The notes under the pieces are model-generated. The model made no database searches, was not told where the DNA came from, and saw only the letters and a program-made list of their open reading frames with translations. DNA of 12,263 bases. It comes from a bacterium. Its GTDB lineage: Bacteria; UBA9089; CG2-30-40-21; SBAY01. The stretch lies in NCBI GenBank assembly GCA_040757115.1, contig JBFLYA010000119.1:1-12263 (forward strand), written 5' to 3'. Shown piece after piece: positions 6,279 through 12,263 of the stretch (positions are counted from its first letter, which is position 1; each line of letters opens with the position of its first letter). The position numbers and the translations under genes are program-made.

Positions 6279-6551
6279 ATGTGGAAAAGAATCTTTCTTG
6301 TTCAGATGGAGATAGGAGAAAGAGGAAGAATAATAGAGATTCAGGGCGGAGCAAGAATGAGTTTAAGATTAGAGAATTTGGGAATTAGAGTTGGTGAAGA
6401 GATAAAAAAGATAAGTCAACAAGCGATGCGTGGTCCAGCGGTAGTTGAGGCAGGAAAAAGCCAGGTAGCAATTGGATTTGGGATAGCATCAAGGATATTG
6501 GTAGAAGTAGAGGAGGGGAAAGAAATCAATGAAAATTCTTCTAATGGGTAA
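6279..6551 (+). CDS. feoA: FeoA, SH3-like accessory protein of ferrous iron uptake
   Basis: This 90-residue cytosolic protein has the FeoA SH3-like pattern: IGERGRIIEIQGG (about 12-24), then RLENLGIRVGEEIKKIS, then MRGPAVVEAGKSQVAIGFGIASRILVEVE. FeoA is thought to bind FeoB and modulate its GTPase or pore activity. The usual length is about 75 residues; the extra residues are a short N-terminal extension (MWKRIFLVQ) and a charged tail overlapping feoB. AAGGAGG, ending 7 bases before ATG 6279, supports this start, although Met10 would give the standard family start. It overlaps feoB by 23 bases, so translation is probably coupled. It follows fur in the same direction, and iron control by that repressor is plausible but no clear box is seen. 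Confidence 0.93.
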   Translation: MWKRIFLVQMEIGERGRIIEIQGGARMSLRLENLGIRVGEEIKKISQQAMRGPAVVEAGKSQVAIGFGIASRILVEVEEGKEINENSSNG

Positions 6552-8259
6552 TCCCAATGTAGGTAAAAGTGTAGTTTTTTCAAGACTTACCGGTGTTCAT
6601 GTCATTACCTCTAATTATCCTGGCACTACCGTAGAATTTACTAAAGGCGTTATGCATCTACCAGAGGAATTAGGGTTTAGTGGAGAGACGGCTGAGGTTA
6701 TCGATGTGCCGGGAGTGTATTCTTTAGAGCCTATCTCCAGAGCCGAAGAGGTTGCTATTGAGATGCTTAAGGAAGGGGATATGGTTATCAATGTGGTTAA
6801 CGCCACCAATCTTGAAAGGAGTTTGAATCTCACACTTCAATTGCTTAAAAAGAGAATTCCTATCATTGTTGCCCTCAACCTCTGGGATGAAGCCCAGCAT
6901 ACCGGGATAAAGATTAATGTGGAAAAACTCGAACAATCACTTGGAGTTCCTTGCATTCCTACCTGTGCCATAACTGGCGAGGGGTTTAAAGAATTGGTAT
7001 CCAAAATAAAAGAAGCAAAGATAGCAGAGTATGACTATGAGGAGGTAGAGAGATGGCATGAGGTTGGTAATATTACTGCCAGGGTAGAAGAAATAAGCCA
7101 TCGGCATCATATGTTTAGAGAAAGACTACAAGACGCCTCAATATCTTTCTGGACAGGCATCCCCATAGCATTAATAGTCCTCTTTGCCACATTCCAGATA
7201 ATTAGATTTATTGGTGAGGGATTGATAGGTTATGTATGTGAGCCATTTTTTGAGAATTTATGGGCGCCATTGATCTTAAAACTCTCAAATATTTTAGGTG
7301 GTGATAGATTCATTCACAACATATTGATTGGTAGATTGGCAGATGGGAAGGTAGATTTTGGCGAGTCATTTGGACTTCTTACCACCGGGCTTTATGTTGA
7401 GTTTGGGGCAGTGCTTCCCTATGTTTTTGCCTTCTATCTTATTCTCTCTTTCTTAGAGGATTCAGGTTATTTGCCCAGGTTAGCCGTGTTAGTTGATAAC
7501 ATTATGCACCGTTTAGGATTGCACGGCATGGCAATAATCCCAATGATGCTTGGCTTTGGGTGTAATGTGCCAGGTGTTTTAGCCACAAGAATTATGGAGA
7601 CAAAGCGAGAAAGGTTTATTGCCGCAACATTAATGGCTATTGCTATCCCTTGTATGGCAAAAACAGCAATGCTCATTGGACTGATAGGCAAATATGGAGC
7701 ATTGGGTTTAGGGATAGTATTTGGCACACTGTTTATTGTTTTAATTATTTCTGGAGTGTTCTTAAACAAAATTACAAAAGGTGAATCAATGGAGATATTT
7801 CTTGAAATACCTCCATATCGATTTCCATATTTTCGACTGTTGGTAAAAAAAATCTGGATGAGAATCTGGTGGTTTATTCGAGAAGCAACCCCCTGGTTAT
7901 TATTGGGCGTATTGATTGCCAATATATTGTATGCCTTTAGAATAATTGATGTTGTTGGAAATTTCACTGCCCCTCTAATTTCAGGAGTTTTTGGTTTGCC
8001 TGAGGAAGCGGTTGGTGCCCTTTTGCTTGGGTTTTTGCGAAAGGATGTCGCGGTAGGAATGCTTATTCCATTAAATCTTACATTTTCTCAAACGGTCGTT
8101 GCCGCTGTGGTCCTGGGTATGTATTTTCCCTGTGTGGCTACCTTTGCTATCATGGTAAAGGAACTTGGGGTAACAGGCATGCTCAGAGCTACAATATTCA
8201 TGATTATTTCTACCTTGCTGGTAGGTGGAATACTTAATTTGGTGATTGGTAAATGGTAA
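6529..8259 (+). CDS. feoB: FeoB, GTPase-coupled ferrous iron transporter
   Basis: This 576-residue inner-membrane Fe2+ importer has an N-terminal G domain: GNPNVGKS (7-14), NYPGTT (29-34, switch I), DVPG (59-62), NLWD (117-120) and CAITG (146-150). A helical linker follows to about 200, then about eight to nine hydrophobic membrane helices. Gate-type motifs GFGCNVPG (342-349) and FLRKDVAVG (502-510) are present, with Cys345, Cys375 (AIPCMAK) and Cys535 (FPCVAT) in or near helices. It is shorter than the E. coli protein (about 770 residues). The second segment after the first gate reads AIPCMAKTAM, where many FeoB proteins have a FMSCSARLP-like sequence. Start: GAGGAGGGG at 6510-6518 precedes ATG 6529. 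It is the last gene of the unit; no feoC follows. A hairpin spans its stop codon. Confidence 0.95.
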   Translation: MKILLMGNPNVGKSVVFSRLTGVHVITSNYPGTTVEFTKGVMHLPEELGFSGETAEVIDVPGVYSLEPISRAEEVAIEMLKEGDMVINVVNATNLERSLNLTLQLLKKRIPIIVALNLWDEAQHTGIKINVEKLEQSLGVPCIPTCAITGEGFKELVSKIKEAKIAEYDYEEVERWHEVGNITARVEEISHRHHMFRERLQDASISFWTGIPIALIVLFATFQIIRFIGEGLIGYVCEPFFENLWAPLILKLSNILGGDRFIHNILIGRLADGKVDFGESFGLLTTGLYVEFGAVLPYVFAFYLILSFLEDSGYLPRLAVLVDNIMHRLGLHGMAIIPMMLGFGCNVPGVLATRIMETKRERFIAATLMAIAIPCMAKTAMLIGLIGKYGALGLGIVFGTLFIVLIISGVFLNKITKGESMEIFLEIPPYRFPYFRLLVKKIWMRIWWFIREATPWLLLGVLIANILYAFRIIDVVGNFTAPLISGVFGLPEEAVGALLLGFLRKDVAVGMLIPLNLTFSQTVVAAVVLGMYFPCVATFAIMVKELGVTGMLRATIFMIISTLLVGGILNLVIGKW

Positions 8260-8267
8260 TCATTTAC
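8249..8267. terminator. Short hairpin over the feoB stop, possible weak 3' end signal
   Basis: GTAAATG-GTAAT-CATTTAC is a perfect 7-bp stem with a 5-base loop spanning the feoB stop codon, in the 24-bp space between two convergent genes. The stem is AT-rich. On the plus strand it is followed by A residues rather than T residues, so it does not meet the rules for an intrinsic terminator. It is listed as the only secondary structure visible at this convergent junction. Confidence 0.25.
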
Positions 8268-8283
8268 AAAAATGTGTGTCCTC

Positions 8284-9324
8284 TTATTCCCGAATCATGT
8301 TAGTCAAGTCAAATGTTGTCTTCAAGATTCTTTCGGTAATATCTTCAGATAAAGAACCCATTCCACAACTTGGTGTGATAAATAGATTTTTTAATAATAG
8401 GTCTTTTGGAATATCCTGACTGACTAACTTACTGGCTAAAAGCTCTATCCCTTCGTTGAATCTTCTAAATAAAGGATGAACATTCTCATTCAGAATTTCT
8501 TCAGAACTTGGAACAATTCCCCAGGCAAGCATTCCCCCTCTATTTAAAAATACGGTTAATTCTTCCGGGTATAAAGCAAGATTCAAAATGAACTCGTAGG
8601 CATCAAAATTAACAATATCTACGCTTGTTTCCATAAGCACTGACCAATCGGTATTACCACAGCAATGAATACCAACTAAGGCATTACTATTTTCTTTAAT
8701 AGTTTTAATTACTTCATTTAAAGAAGAAACTATTGTTTCCTTACTTAAACTAATATAGGCAGAACCAAAGGCAGATAAATATGGTTCATCAATGAAGATG
8801 ATTATTGGTAGATTCAGGTCTTTAAGTTTTGTGATTTGCCAGACTGATTTCATTGCCAATCCCTTAATTATCGTGTCAAATAATTGCTCATTATAGATAA
8901 TTGCCCTTTTTGTTTCATCAGGAACCGTCAAACCAAAACTAATAGGTCCGGTGATTTGTCCTTTGATAAATTTAATTCCGGCAGGCATCTGTTTTTTTAA
9001 ATACCCGAGCATAGCATAAAATCCCGCCGCATAATCCTCGCCTATTTTAAAATACTCTATTTCCTTATCAAGATAGTTTTGATAGAATTTTTCTAATTGG
9101 GATTCTACATCTTTAGTTGTATCGAAGAAAATCCTCTGGTTTTCTTCATCCCATATCAGACAGGGCAAATTCTCACTATATTGGAGATACATATTTTCTT
9201 TAAAAGACAACTGTGGTAATTGGGGCCAGATAGGCACATCTGGCAGGTTATCTAATATGAGCGTGATAGTTTTTTCAATATCTCTATGTGGCAGACTGCC
9301 AATAGCTGTGGCAAAACAATTCAT
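8284..9324 (-). CDS. MetE/UROD-like zinc-dependent methyltransferase family protein
   Basis: This 346-residue protein is of the cobalamin-independent methionine synthase C-terminal / uroporphyrinogen decarboxylase superfamily (TIM barrel). Visible features are the N-terminal ATAIGSLPH (5-13), KGQITGPISFG (121-131), FIDEPYLS (177-184), GIHCCGNTDW (218-227), DAYEF (241-245), AWGIVPSS (267-274) and ITPSCGMGSL (316-325). His220, Cys221 or Cys222, and Cys320 are the likely zinc ligands that activate a thiol acceptor in this family. It lacks the N-terminal half of full-length MetE (about 750 residues), so it is a single-barrel core type. Methyl transfer is likely; the methyl donor and acceptor are unknown. 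AAGGAGGG lies 6 bases before the ATG, and a TTGCAT/TATAAT promoter is upstream. It is convergent with feoB and divergent from purB; no partner corrinoid gene is nearby. Confidence 0.8.
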   Translation of the reverse strand: MNCFATAIGSLPHRDIEKTITLILDNLPDVPIWPQLPQLSFKENMYLQYSENLPCLIWDEENQRIFFDTTKDVESQLEKFYQNYLDKEIEYFKIGEDYAAGFYAMLGYLKKQMPAGIKFIKGQITGPISFGLTVPDETKRAIIYNEQLFDTIIKGLAMKSVWQITKLKDLNLPIIIFIDEPYLSAFGSAYISLSKETIVSSLNEVIKTIKENSNALVGIHCCGNTDWSVLMETSVDIVNFDAYEFILNLALYPEELTVFLNRGGMLAWGIVPSSEEILNENVHPLFRRFNEGIELLASKLVSQDIPKDLLLKNLFITPSCGMGSLSEDITERILKTTFDLTNMIRE

Positions 9325-9343
9325 TTTGCTTCCCTCCTTTTCA

Positions 9344-9373
9344 TTTGGTAATTGGTGAATGGTAATTAGTTAA
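9344..9373. repeat. Left arm of ATTACC-type inverted repeat pair
   Basis: TTTGGTAATTGGTGAATGG and the bases that follow are imperfectly reverse-complementary to 9612-9640. They are made of GGTAATT/GGTGAAT words. The arm lies in the 5' leader of the MetE-like gene. Immediately after it, 9375-9402 carries a GGTTTCGTCGTGAGCTCAGC stretch with CCGAATGG, related in part to TGGTTTCG at 6200-6207 and CCATTCG at 5349-5355. Confidence 0.65.
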
Positions 9374-9461
9374 ATGGTTTCGTCGTGAGCTCAGCCGAAT
9401 GGTATTTAATTACCAACAGTTACCAGAATCAAATTCCGCGTCTTATTTGTTCAACACTTTT

Positions 9462-9490
9462 ATTATACCAAAGTCTTCAATTAAATGCAA
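9462..9490 (-). promoter_or_regulatory. Sigma-70 promoter for the MetE-like gene
   Basis: On the minus strand, TTGCAT (9490 to 9485) and TATAAT (9467 to 9462) are separated by 17 bp. Transcription would start near 9455 and give a leader of about 130 nt containing the GGTAATT repeat arm and a palindrome-rich segment. Confidence 0.7.
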
Positions 9491-9539
9491 GAAAAAAAGT
9501 AAAATGGCTGGGTGTAATAATTTTTTTAACAAATTTCTC

Positions 9540-9568
9540 TTGAAAAATTATATCATAAATGTTATAAT
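9540..9568 (+). promoter_or_regulatory. Sigma-70 promoter for purB
   Basis: TTGAAA (9540-9545) and a perfect TATAAT (9563-9568) are separated by 17 bp. The start would be near 9575, giving a leader of about 85 nt that includes the second ATTACC repeat arm. No purine riboswitch or PurR-like box is evident. Confidence 0.75.
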
Positions 9569-9611
9569 AATAGGGCTTTACGAAATTAAAAGTAAGTAAT
9601 CGGTTAATTGG

Positions 9612-9640
9612 TAACTAATTACCAGTTACCATTTACCAAA
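9612..9640. repeat. Right arm of ATTACC-type inverted repeat pair
   Basis: TAACTAATTACC followed by AGTTACCATTTACCAAA is the imperfect inverted partner of 9344-9373. It sits directly before the purB ribosome binding site AAGGAG (9644-9649). The pair brackets both divergent promoters. Confidence 0.65.
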
Positions 9641-9659
9641 TATAAGGAGTTGTCCCAAA

Positions 9660-10955
9660 ATGATAGAACGATATACATTACCACAAATGGCAGGTATCTG
9701 GACATTGGAAAATAGATACCAAAAAATTCTTGATGTTGAGATTTGTGCCTGCGAGGCACAGGCAGAATTAGGATATATTCCAGAGGAAGCAGTTAGGGTC
9801 ATAAAAGAGAAGGCAAAATTTGATGTCAAACGAGTCCAGGAGATAGAAAAAACAACCCAGCATGATGTTATTGCTTTGTTAACCAATGTCGCTGAGTATG
9901 TTGGAGAAGAATCACGATTTATTCATTTTGGGCTTACTTCTTATGATGTGGTTGATACTGGATTATCTCTGATGATAATAGAGGCTCTTGGTATTATCGA
10001 AGATGACTTAATAAAATTAAGTGAAACATTATTCGCCGGGGCGATAAAATATAAAAAAACCATAATGATAGGTCGCACTCATGGAGCCCATGCGGAACCT
10101 ATTACCTTTGGTTTAAAATTAGCCTTATGGTATAAAGAGACTCAACGCAATCTACTCAGAATTAGAGAGGCAAAGGAATGTATCAGGGTGGGTAAACTAT
10201 CCGGTGCCGTGGGCACATACTCCCAGATTGACCCAAAGGTAGAAGAATATGTTTGTCATAAACTTGGATTAACACCAGCAGAAGTTTCAACTCAAGTTAT
10301 TCAACGAGACCGACATGCCCAGGTTTTGACGACATTAGCCATCATTGCCTCATCATTAGATAAATTTGCTACAGAGATTAGAAATCTGGCACGCACAGAT
10401 ATACGAGAGGTAGAGGAGGCTTTTGGAGAGGGACAAAAAGGTTCTTCCGCGATGCCGCATAAACGCAATCCCATTACTTGCGAGCGAATTTCTGGGTTAG
10501 CCCGAATTGTCCGAGCAAACGCCCTCGCCTCATTAGAAAATATCCCGCTGTGGCATGAACGCGATATCACTCATTCCTCAGTTGAACGAATAATCCTGCC
10601 TGATTCCTTTACCTTAGTCAACTATATGCTGGTTAAATTCAGGGATGTGGTTAAAAATTTAGTCATTTATCCTGAAAATATGCGGAAAAATATTGACAAA
10701 ACGCATGGCTTAATTCACTCTCAACGGGTTTTATTAGCATTGGCATACAAAGGACTCTCAAGAGAAAACGCATATAAATTAGTCCAGCGAAATGCGATGA
10801 AGTCTTTGGATGAAGGAATTGAATTTAAAGATTTGCTTAAAAAAGACCGCGAAATATTAAAGGTTTTGAAGGCTAAAGAAATAGAGGCTTGCTTTGATTT
10901 AGGCTATTTTATTCGACATATTGATTATATCTTTGAGAGATTAGAAATATCGTAA
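9660..10955 (+). CDS. purB: Adenylosuccinate lyase
   Basis: This 431-residue cytosolic enzyme of purine synthesis removes fumarate from SAICAR and from adenylosuccinate. Signature segments are all present: TTQHDV with His68, SRFIHFGLTSYDVVDT (85-100), GRTHGAHAEP with His141 (the general acid position), and the mobile catalytic loop GSSAMPHKRNP (261-271) with Ser262/Ser263. WHERDITHSSVER follows. The length matches typical bacterial PurB of the B. subtilis type. AAGGAG 10 bases before ATG 9660 and an upstream TTGAAA/TATAAT promoter support the start. The family repeat G begins one base before the stop codon, so the G of the last sense codon and the TAA come from the repeat. The natural C-terminus may therefore have been altered by a few residues. 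No other pur gene is adjacent. Confidence 0.97.
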   Translation: MIERYTLPQMAGIWTLENRYQKILDVEICACEAQAELGYIPEEAVRVIKEKAKFDVKRVQEIEKTTQHDVIALLTNVAEYVGEESRFIHFGLTSYDVVDTGLSLMIIEALGIIEDDLIKLSETLFAGAIKYKKTIMIGRTHGAHAEPITFGLKLALWYKETQRNLLRIREAKECIRVGKLSGAVGTYSQIDPKVEEYVCHKLGLTPAEVSTQVIQRDRHAQVLTTLAIIASSLDKFATEIRNLARTDIREVEEAFGEGQKGSSAMPHKRNPITCERISGLARIVRANALASLENIPLWHERDITHSSVERIILPDSFTLVNYMLVKFRDVVKNLVIYPENMRKNIDKTHGLIHSQRVLLALAYKGLSRENAYKLVQRNAMKSLDEGIEFKDLLKKDREILKVLKAKEIEACFDLGYFIRHIDYIFERLEIS

Positions 10956-10990
10956 CCGTTCAGGTAGTCCTTTACCGCAGAGACGCAGAG
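10952..10990 (+). repeat. Family-G repeat, copy 2, supplying the purB stop codon
   Basis: This 39-bp sequence is identical to 4425-4463 and begins with GTAACCGTTCAGG. The TAA inside the first four bases is the in-frame purB stop (10953-10955). After the repeat, a degenerate end-like motif GTAACTATTCAGCC occurs near 11015-11028, which could be the far boundary of a short, decayed element. Confidence 0.9.
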
Positions 10991-11034
10991 GAACAGAGAA
11001 GACATAGAAATAAAGTAACTATTCAGCCATTGAT

Positions 11035-11084
11035 TAACACGGATTAGCACGGATAAAAAAATAAAATCAGTATTTCATCTGTGT
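11035..11084. repeat. ACACGGAT tandem/inverted repeat
   Basis: TAACACGGAT and TAGCACGGAT are adjacent 10-bp imperfect direct repeats (11035-11054). ACACGGAT (11037-11044) is also nearly complementary to ATCTGTGT (11077-11084), which gives a possible hairpin with a long AT loop. It lies between purB and the convergent unknown gene and could act in RNA 3' end formation, but no T-run terminator is visible. Confidence 0.5.
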
Positions 11085-11092
11085 CCCTCTAA

Positions 11093-11959
11093 TTATTTAT
11101 TACTGTTTAATTCCAATCCACTTATGATTGTTTGAAGATTAAAGTTCTCTTTCAATTCATCTGCCTTACTGCCGGCAACCTTTTTATTCATGTAACGGCG
11201 ATAATAGCCCGCCTTGTTTGTCGAGTAATGATAGGGATTGATATTAAAGGGTATTTCCGAGACTTCTCCCTTAAAATATTTTTCCCAAAACCAGATTCCA
11301 ACACCATGCTCAAAATAGGGTTTTGCATCTATAACACGCTTTGTTGTATTCGGATGGTCTTCGATATGACGCCACCATCCACAGCCATTTTGAAACTGGC
11401 TGAGAGATGCCCCTTTGGTAGTGCATCCAATCATTTCAAACCAACGTTTGTAAAAAAGAGGGGTACCGTTGATTAATCTATTTATTCGTTGCATGAAGCC
11501 CACTTTGGCTCGAACTCCGATATATTGCCCTTCCCTGATTCTGGAAAATTCCATATCAATTTTCCTCATTAATGAGACGGGAATGAGAACATCCGAATGC
11601 CAAAAAGCGAGGATGTTAGAGAAGAGATGGGCAAACTCCAAAGGGAAATGCATCCACATGAGCGGTAACTTCAGCCTATTGTTGAAGTCAATAAATATTG
11701 AGCGGGAAGTAAGTCTTGGGGTTGGATATCTGCCGTCTGTTCCGACAACAGGCGTCCATCCGATAGCATTGACAAGTTGTTGTTGAACAAAGCACCATTC
11801 CTCATCCAAACACCAGCATAGCCAAGGTTTGGAAACGCCCTGAAGTTGTTTTTTCCAATCATCTGCTGAAAGAAAAACTAATTCCAAATACTCTTTCGGA
11901 AAGAACTTCCAATTTCCGGTACCGATAATTCCCTCATTCCTTGAAAGAATCCAATCCAT
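11093..11959 (-). CDS. Unrecognised tryptophan-rich soluble protein
   Basis: I do not recognise this family. From the preferred ATG the protein has 288 residues. A TTG at 11971 would add four residues, but GGAG 6 bases before the ATG at 11959 fits the shorter form, and this Shine-Dalgarno overlaps the TTG start. It has no signal peptide or long membrane helix. It has 14 tryptophans, many in aromatic clusters: PWLCWCLDEEW, MWMHFP, GCGWWRH and GIWFWEKYF. His and Cys are frequent (IGCTTKGA, GCGWWRHIEDHP). The C-terminal third (VIDAKPYFEHGVGIWFWEKY, then NINPYHYS) looks well ordered and conserved-like. A carbohydrate-related or nucleotide-sugar function would suit the aromatic content, but nothing proves it. 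It stands alone, convergent with purB, with repeats on both sides, and could be an acquired gene. Confidence 0.75.
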   Translation of the reverse strand: MDWILSRNEGIIGTGNWKFFPKEYLELVFLSADDWKKQLQGVSKPWLCWCLDEEWCFVQQQLVNAIGWTPVVGTDGRYPTPRLTSRSIFIDFNNRLKLPLMWMHFPLEFAHLFSNILAFWHSDVLIPVSLMRKIDMEFSRIREGQYIGVRAKVGFMQRINRLINGTPLFYKRWFEMIGCTTKGASLSQFQNGCGWWRHIEDHPNTTKRVIDAKPYFEHGVGIWFWEKYFKGEVSEIPFNINPYHYSTNKAGYYRRYMNKKVAGSKADELKENFNLQTIISGLELNSNK

Positions 11960-12044
11960 TTCACTCTCCAATTAATTTATCTATTTGTCAGTCAGGTGCT
12001 ATAGCAGTTATTAGTCAAAATTTTACTCACAGTGGATAAGTAAA

Positions 12045-12090
12045 AAATCCCAAATCCCAAGCACCAAATCTCAAATAAACACCAAATTCC
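12045..12090. repeat. Imperfect CCAAAT short-word repeat
   Basis: Variants of CCAAAT, CCCAAAT and ACCAAAT recur (AATCCCAAATCCCAAGCACC, then CAAATCTCAAAT, then ACACCAAATTCC). It is noncoding and lies upstream of the unknown minus-strand gene. I found no promoter for that gene in 11972-12140 that I would defend. Confidence 0.5.
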
Positions 12091-12104
12091 ACATACCAAA
12101 AAGC

Positions 12105-12134
12105 GAATTAGAGATTAGTGAATTAGAGATTAGA
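12105..12134. repeat. 15-bp tandem repeat, two units (GAATTAGAGATTAG)
   Basis: GAATTAGAGATTAGT (12105-12119) is followed directly by GAATTAGAGATTAGA (12120-12134). It lies 6 bp before the E repeat at the right edge of the window. Confidence 0.85.
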
Positions 12135-12140
12135 TCTTAT

Positions 12141-12263
12141 GTAACCGTTCAGGCTATATATCAAAAGTGTAAGAAAGGGGATAAGGAGATAAGAGTGATA
12201 TGGAGATAAGATAATAGAAATAGATTGAAATTTATAGAAATAGGTAGAAATTGATTGTGGAAA
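12141..12263 (+). repeat. Partial family-E palindromic repeat at the right window edge
   Basis: These 123 bases are an exact reverse complement of 4885-5007, the second half of the internal E element. They begin with GTAACCGTTCAGG and end in TGTGGAAA, the same 8 bases that open the window. GAAAT words occur every 10 bp between 12217 and 12253. Confidence 0.95.

Noticed and set aside
7467-7967. 166-codon minus-strand frame within feoB
   Set aside because: It is an antisense shadow of a clearly coding feoB region with conserved gate motifs.
9399-9599. 66-codon plus-strand open frame between the divergent genes
   Set aside because: It overlaps both promoters and repeat sequence, has no ribosome binding site, and its composition is that of AT-rich noncoding DNA.
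1-12263. The window as a plasmid or phage genome
   Set aside because: The end overlap could suggest a circle, but there is no replication, partition, integrase or structural gene, and purB, feoAB and fur are chromosomal-type genes.

Overview
The window is AT-rich DNA from a bacterium. It looks like a metagenome-assembled anaerobe or microaerophile from a poorly sampled phylum: it pairs FeoAB ferrous-iron uptake with a Fur-family repressor, and its intergenic spaces are packed with short inverted repeats. I cannot name the lineage from sequence alone. Most genes are ordinary; the unusual part is the repeat landscape.

Layout. 1-452 holds half of a palindromic repeat (family E) and a second repeat (family F), then a strong ribosome binding site. 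453-1066 is a two-gene, 4-bp-overlapping module: an unrecognised small protein and a PIN-domain (VapC-like) protein. 1100-4417 encodes a very long PocR-GAF-coiled coil-GAF-GGDEF diguanylate cyclase. 4418-5025 is a repeat cluster with one complete 237-bp E element. 5026-5283 is the 3' remnant of an ABC-3 (ZnuB/MntB-type) metal permease. 5399-5452 is a near-consensus promoter followed by a 7-1-7 type Fur-family operator, leading into fur (5468-5893). 5896-6259 is a candidate element with terminal inverted repeats that contains the second F copy. 6279-8259 is feoA-feoB, overlapping. 8284-9324 (minus) is a MetE/UROD-like zinc protein. It is divergent from purB (9660-10955), and the intergenic region carries a good promoter for each. 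11093-11959 (minus) is an unrecognised tryptophan-rich protein. The window ends in the other half of an E element.

How the genes relate. The permease remnant, Fur-family regulator and FeoAB form a metal-homeostasis block. The regulator probably controls itself through the palindrome just downstream of its promoter, and may control feoAB. purB (purine synthesis), the MetE-like protein and the cyclase look like unrelated housekeeping or signalling genes.

Repeat architecture. A 13-bp end motif, GTAA(C/G)CGTTCAGG, occurs six times in 12 kb and caps at least two different interiors. The two window ends are exact reverse complements of the two halves of the internal 237-bp element and overlap by 8 bp, so joining the ends would rebuild a full inverted copy. 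This means either that the contig stops inside further element copies, or that the sequence is (or was assembled as) a circle. The gene content argues for a chromosomal contig that breaks in repeats.
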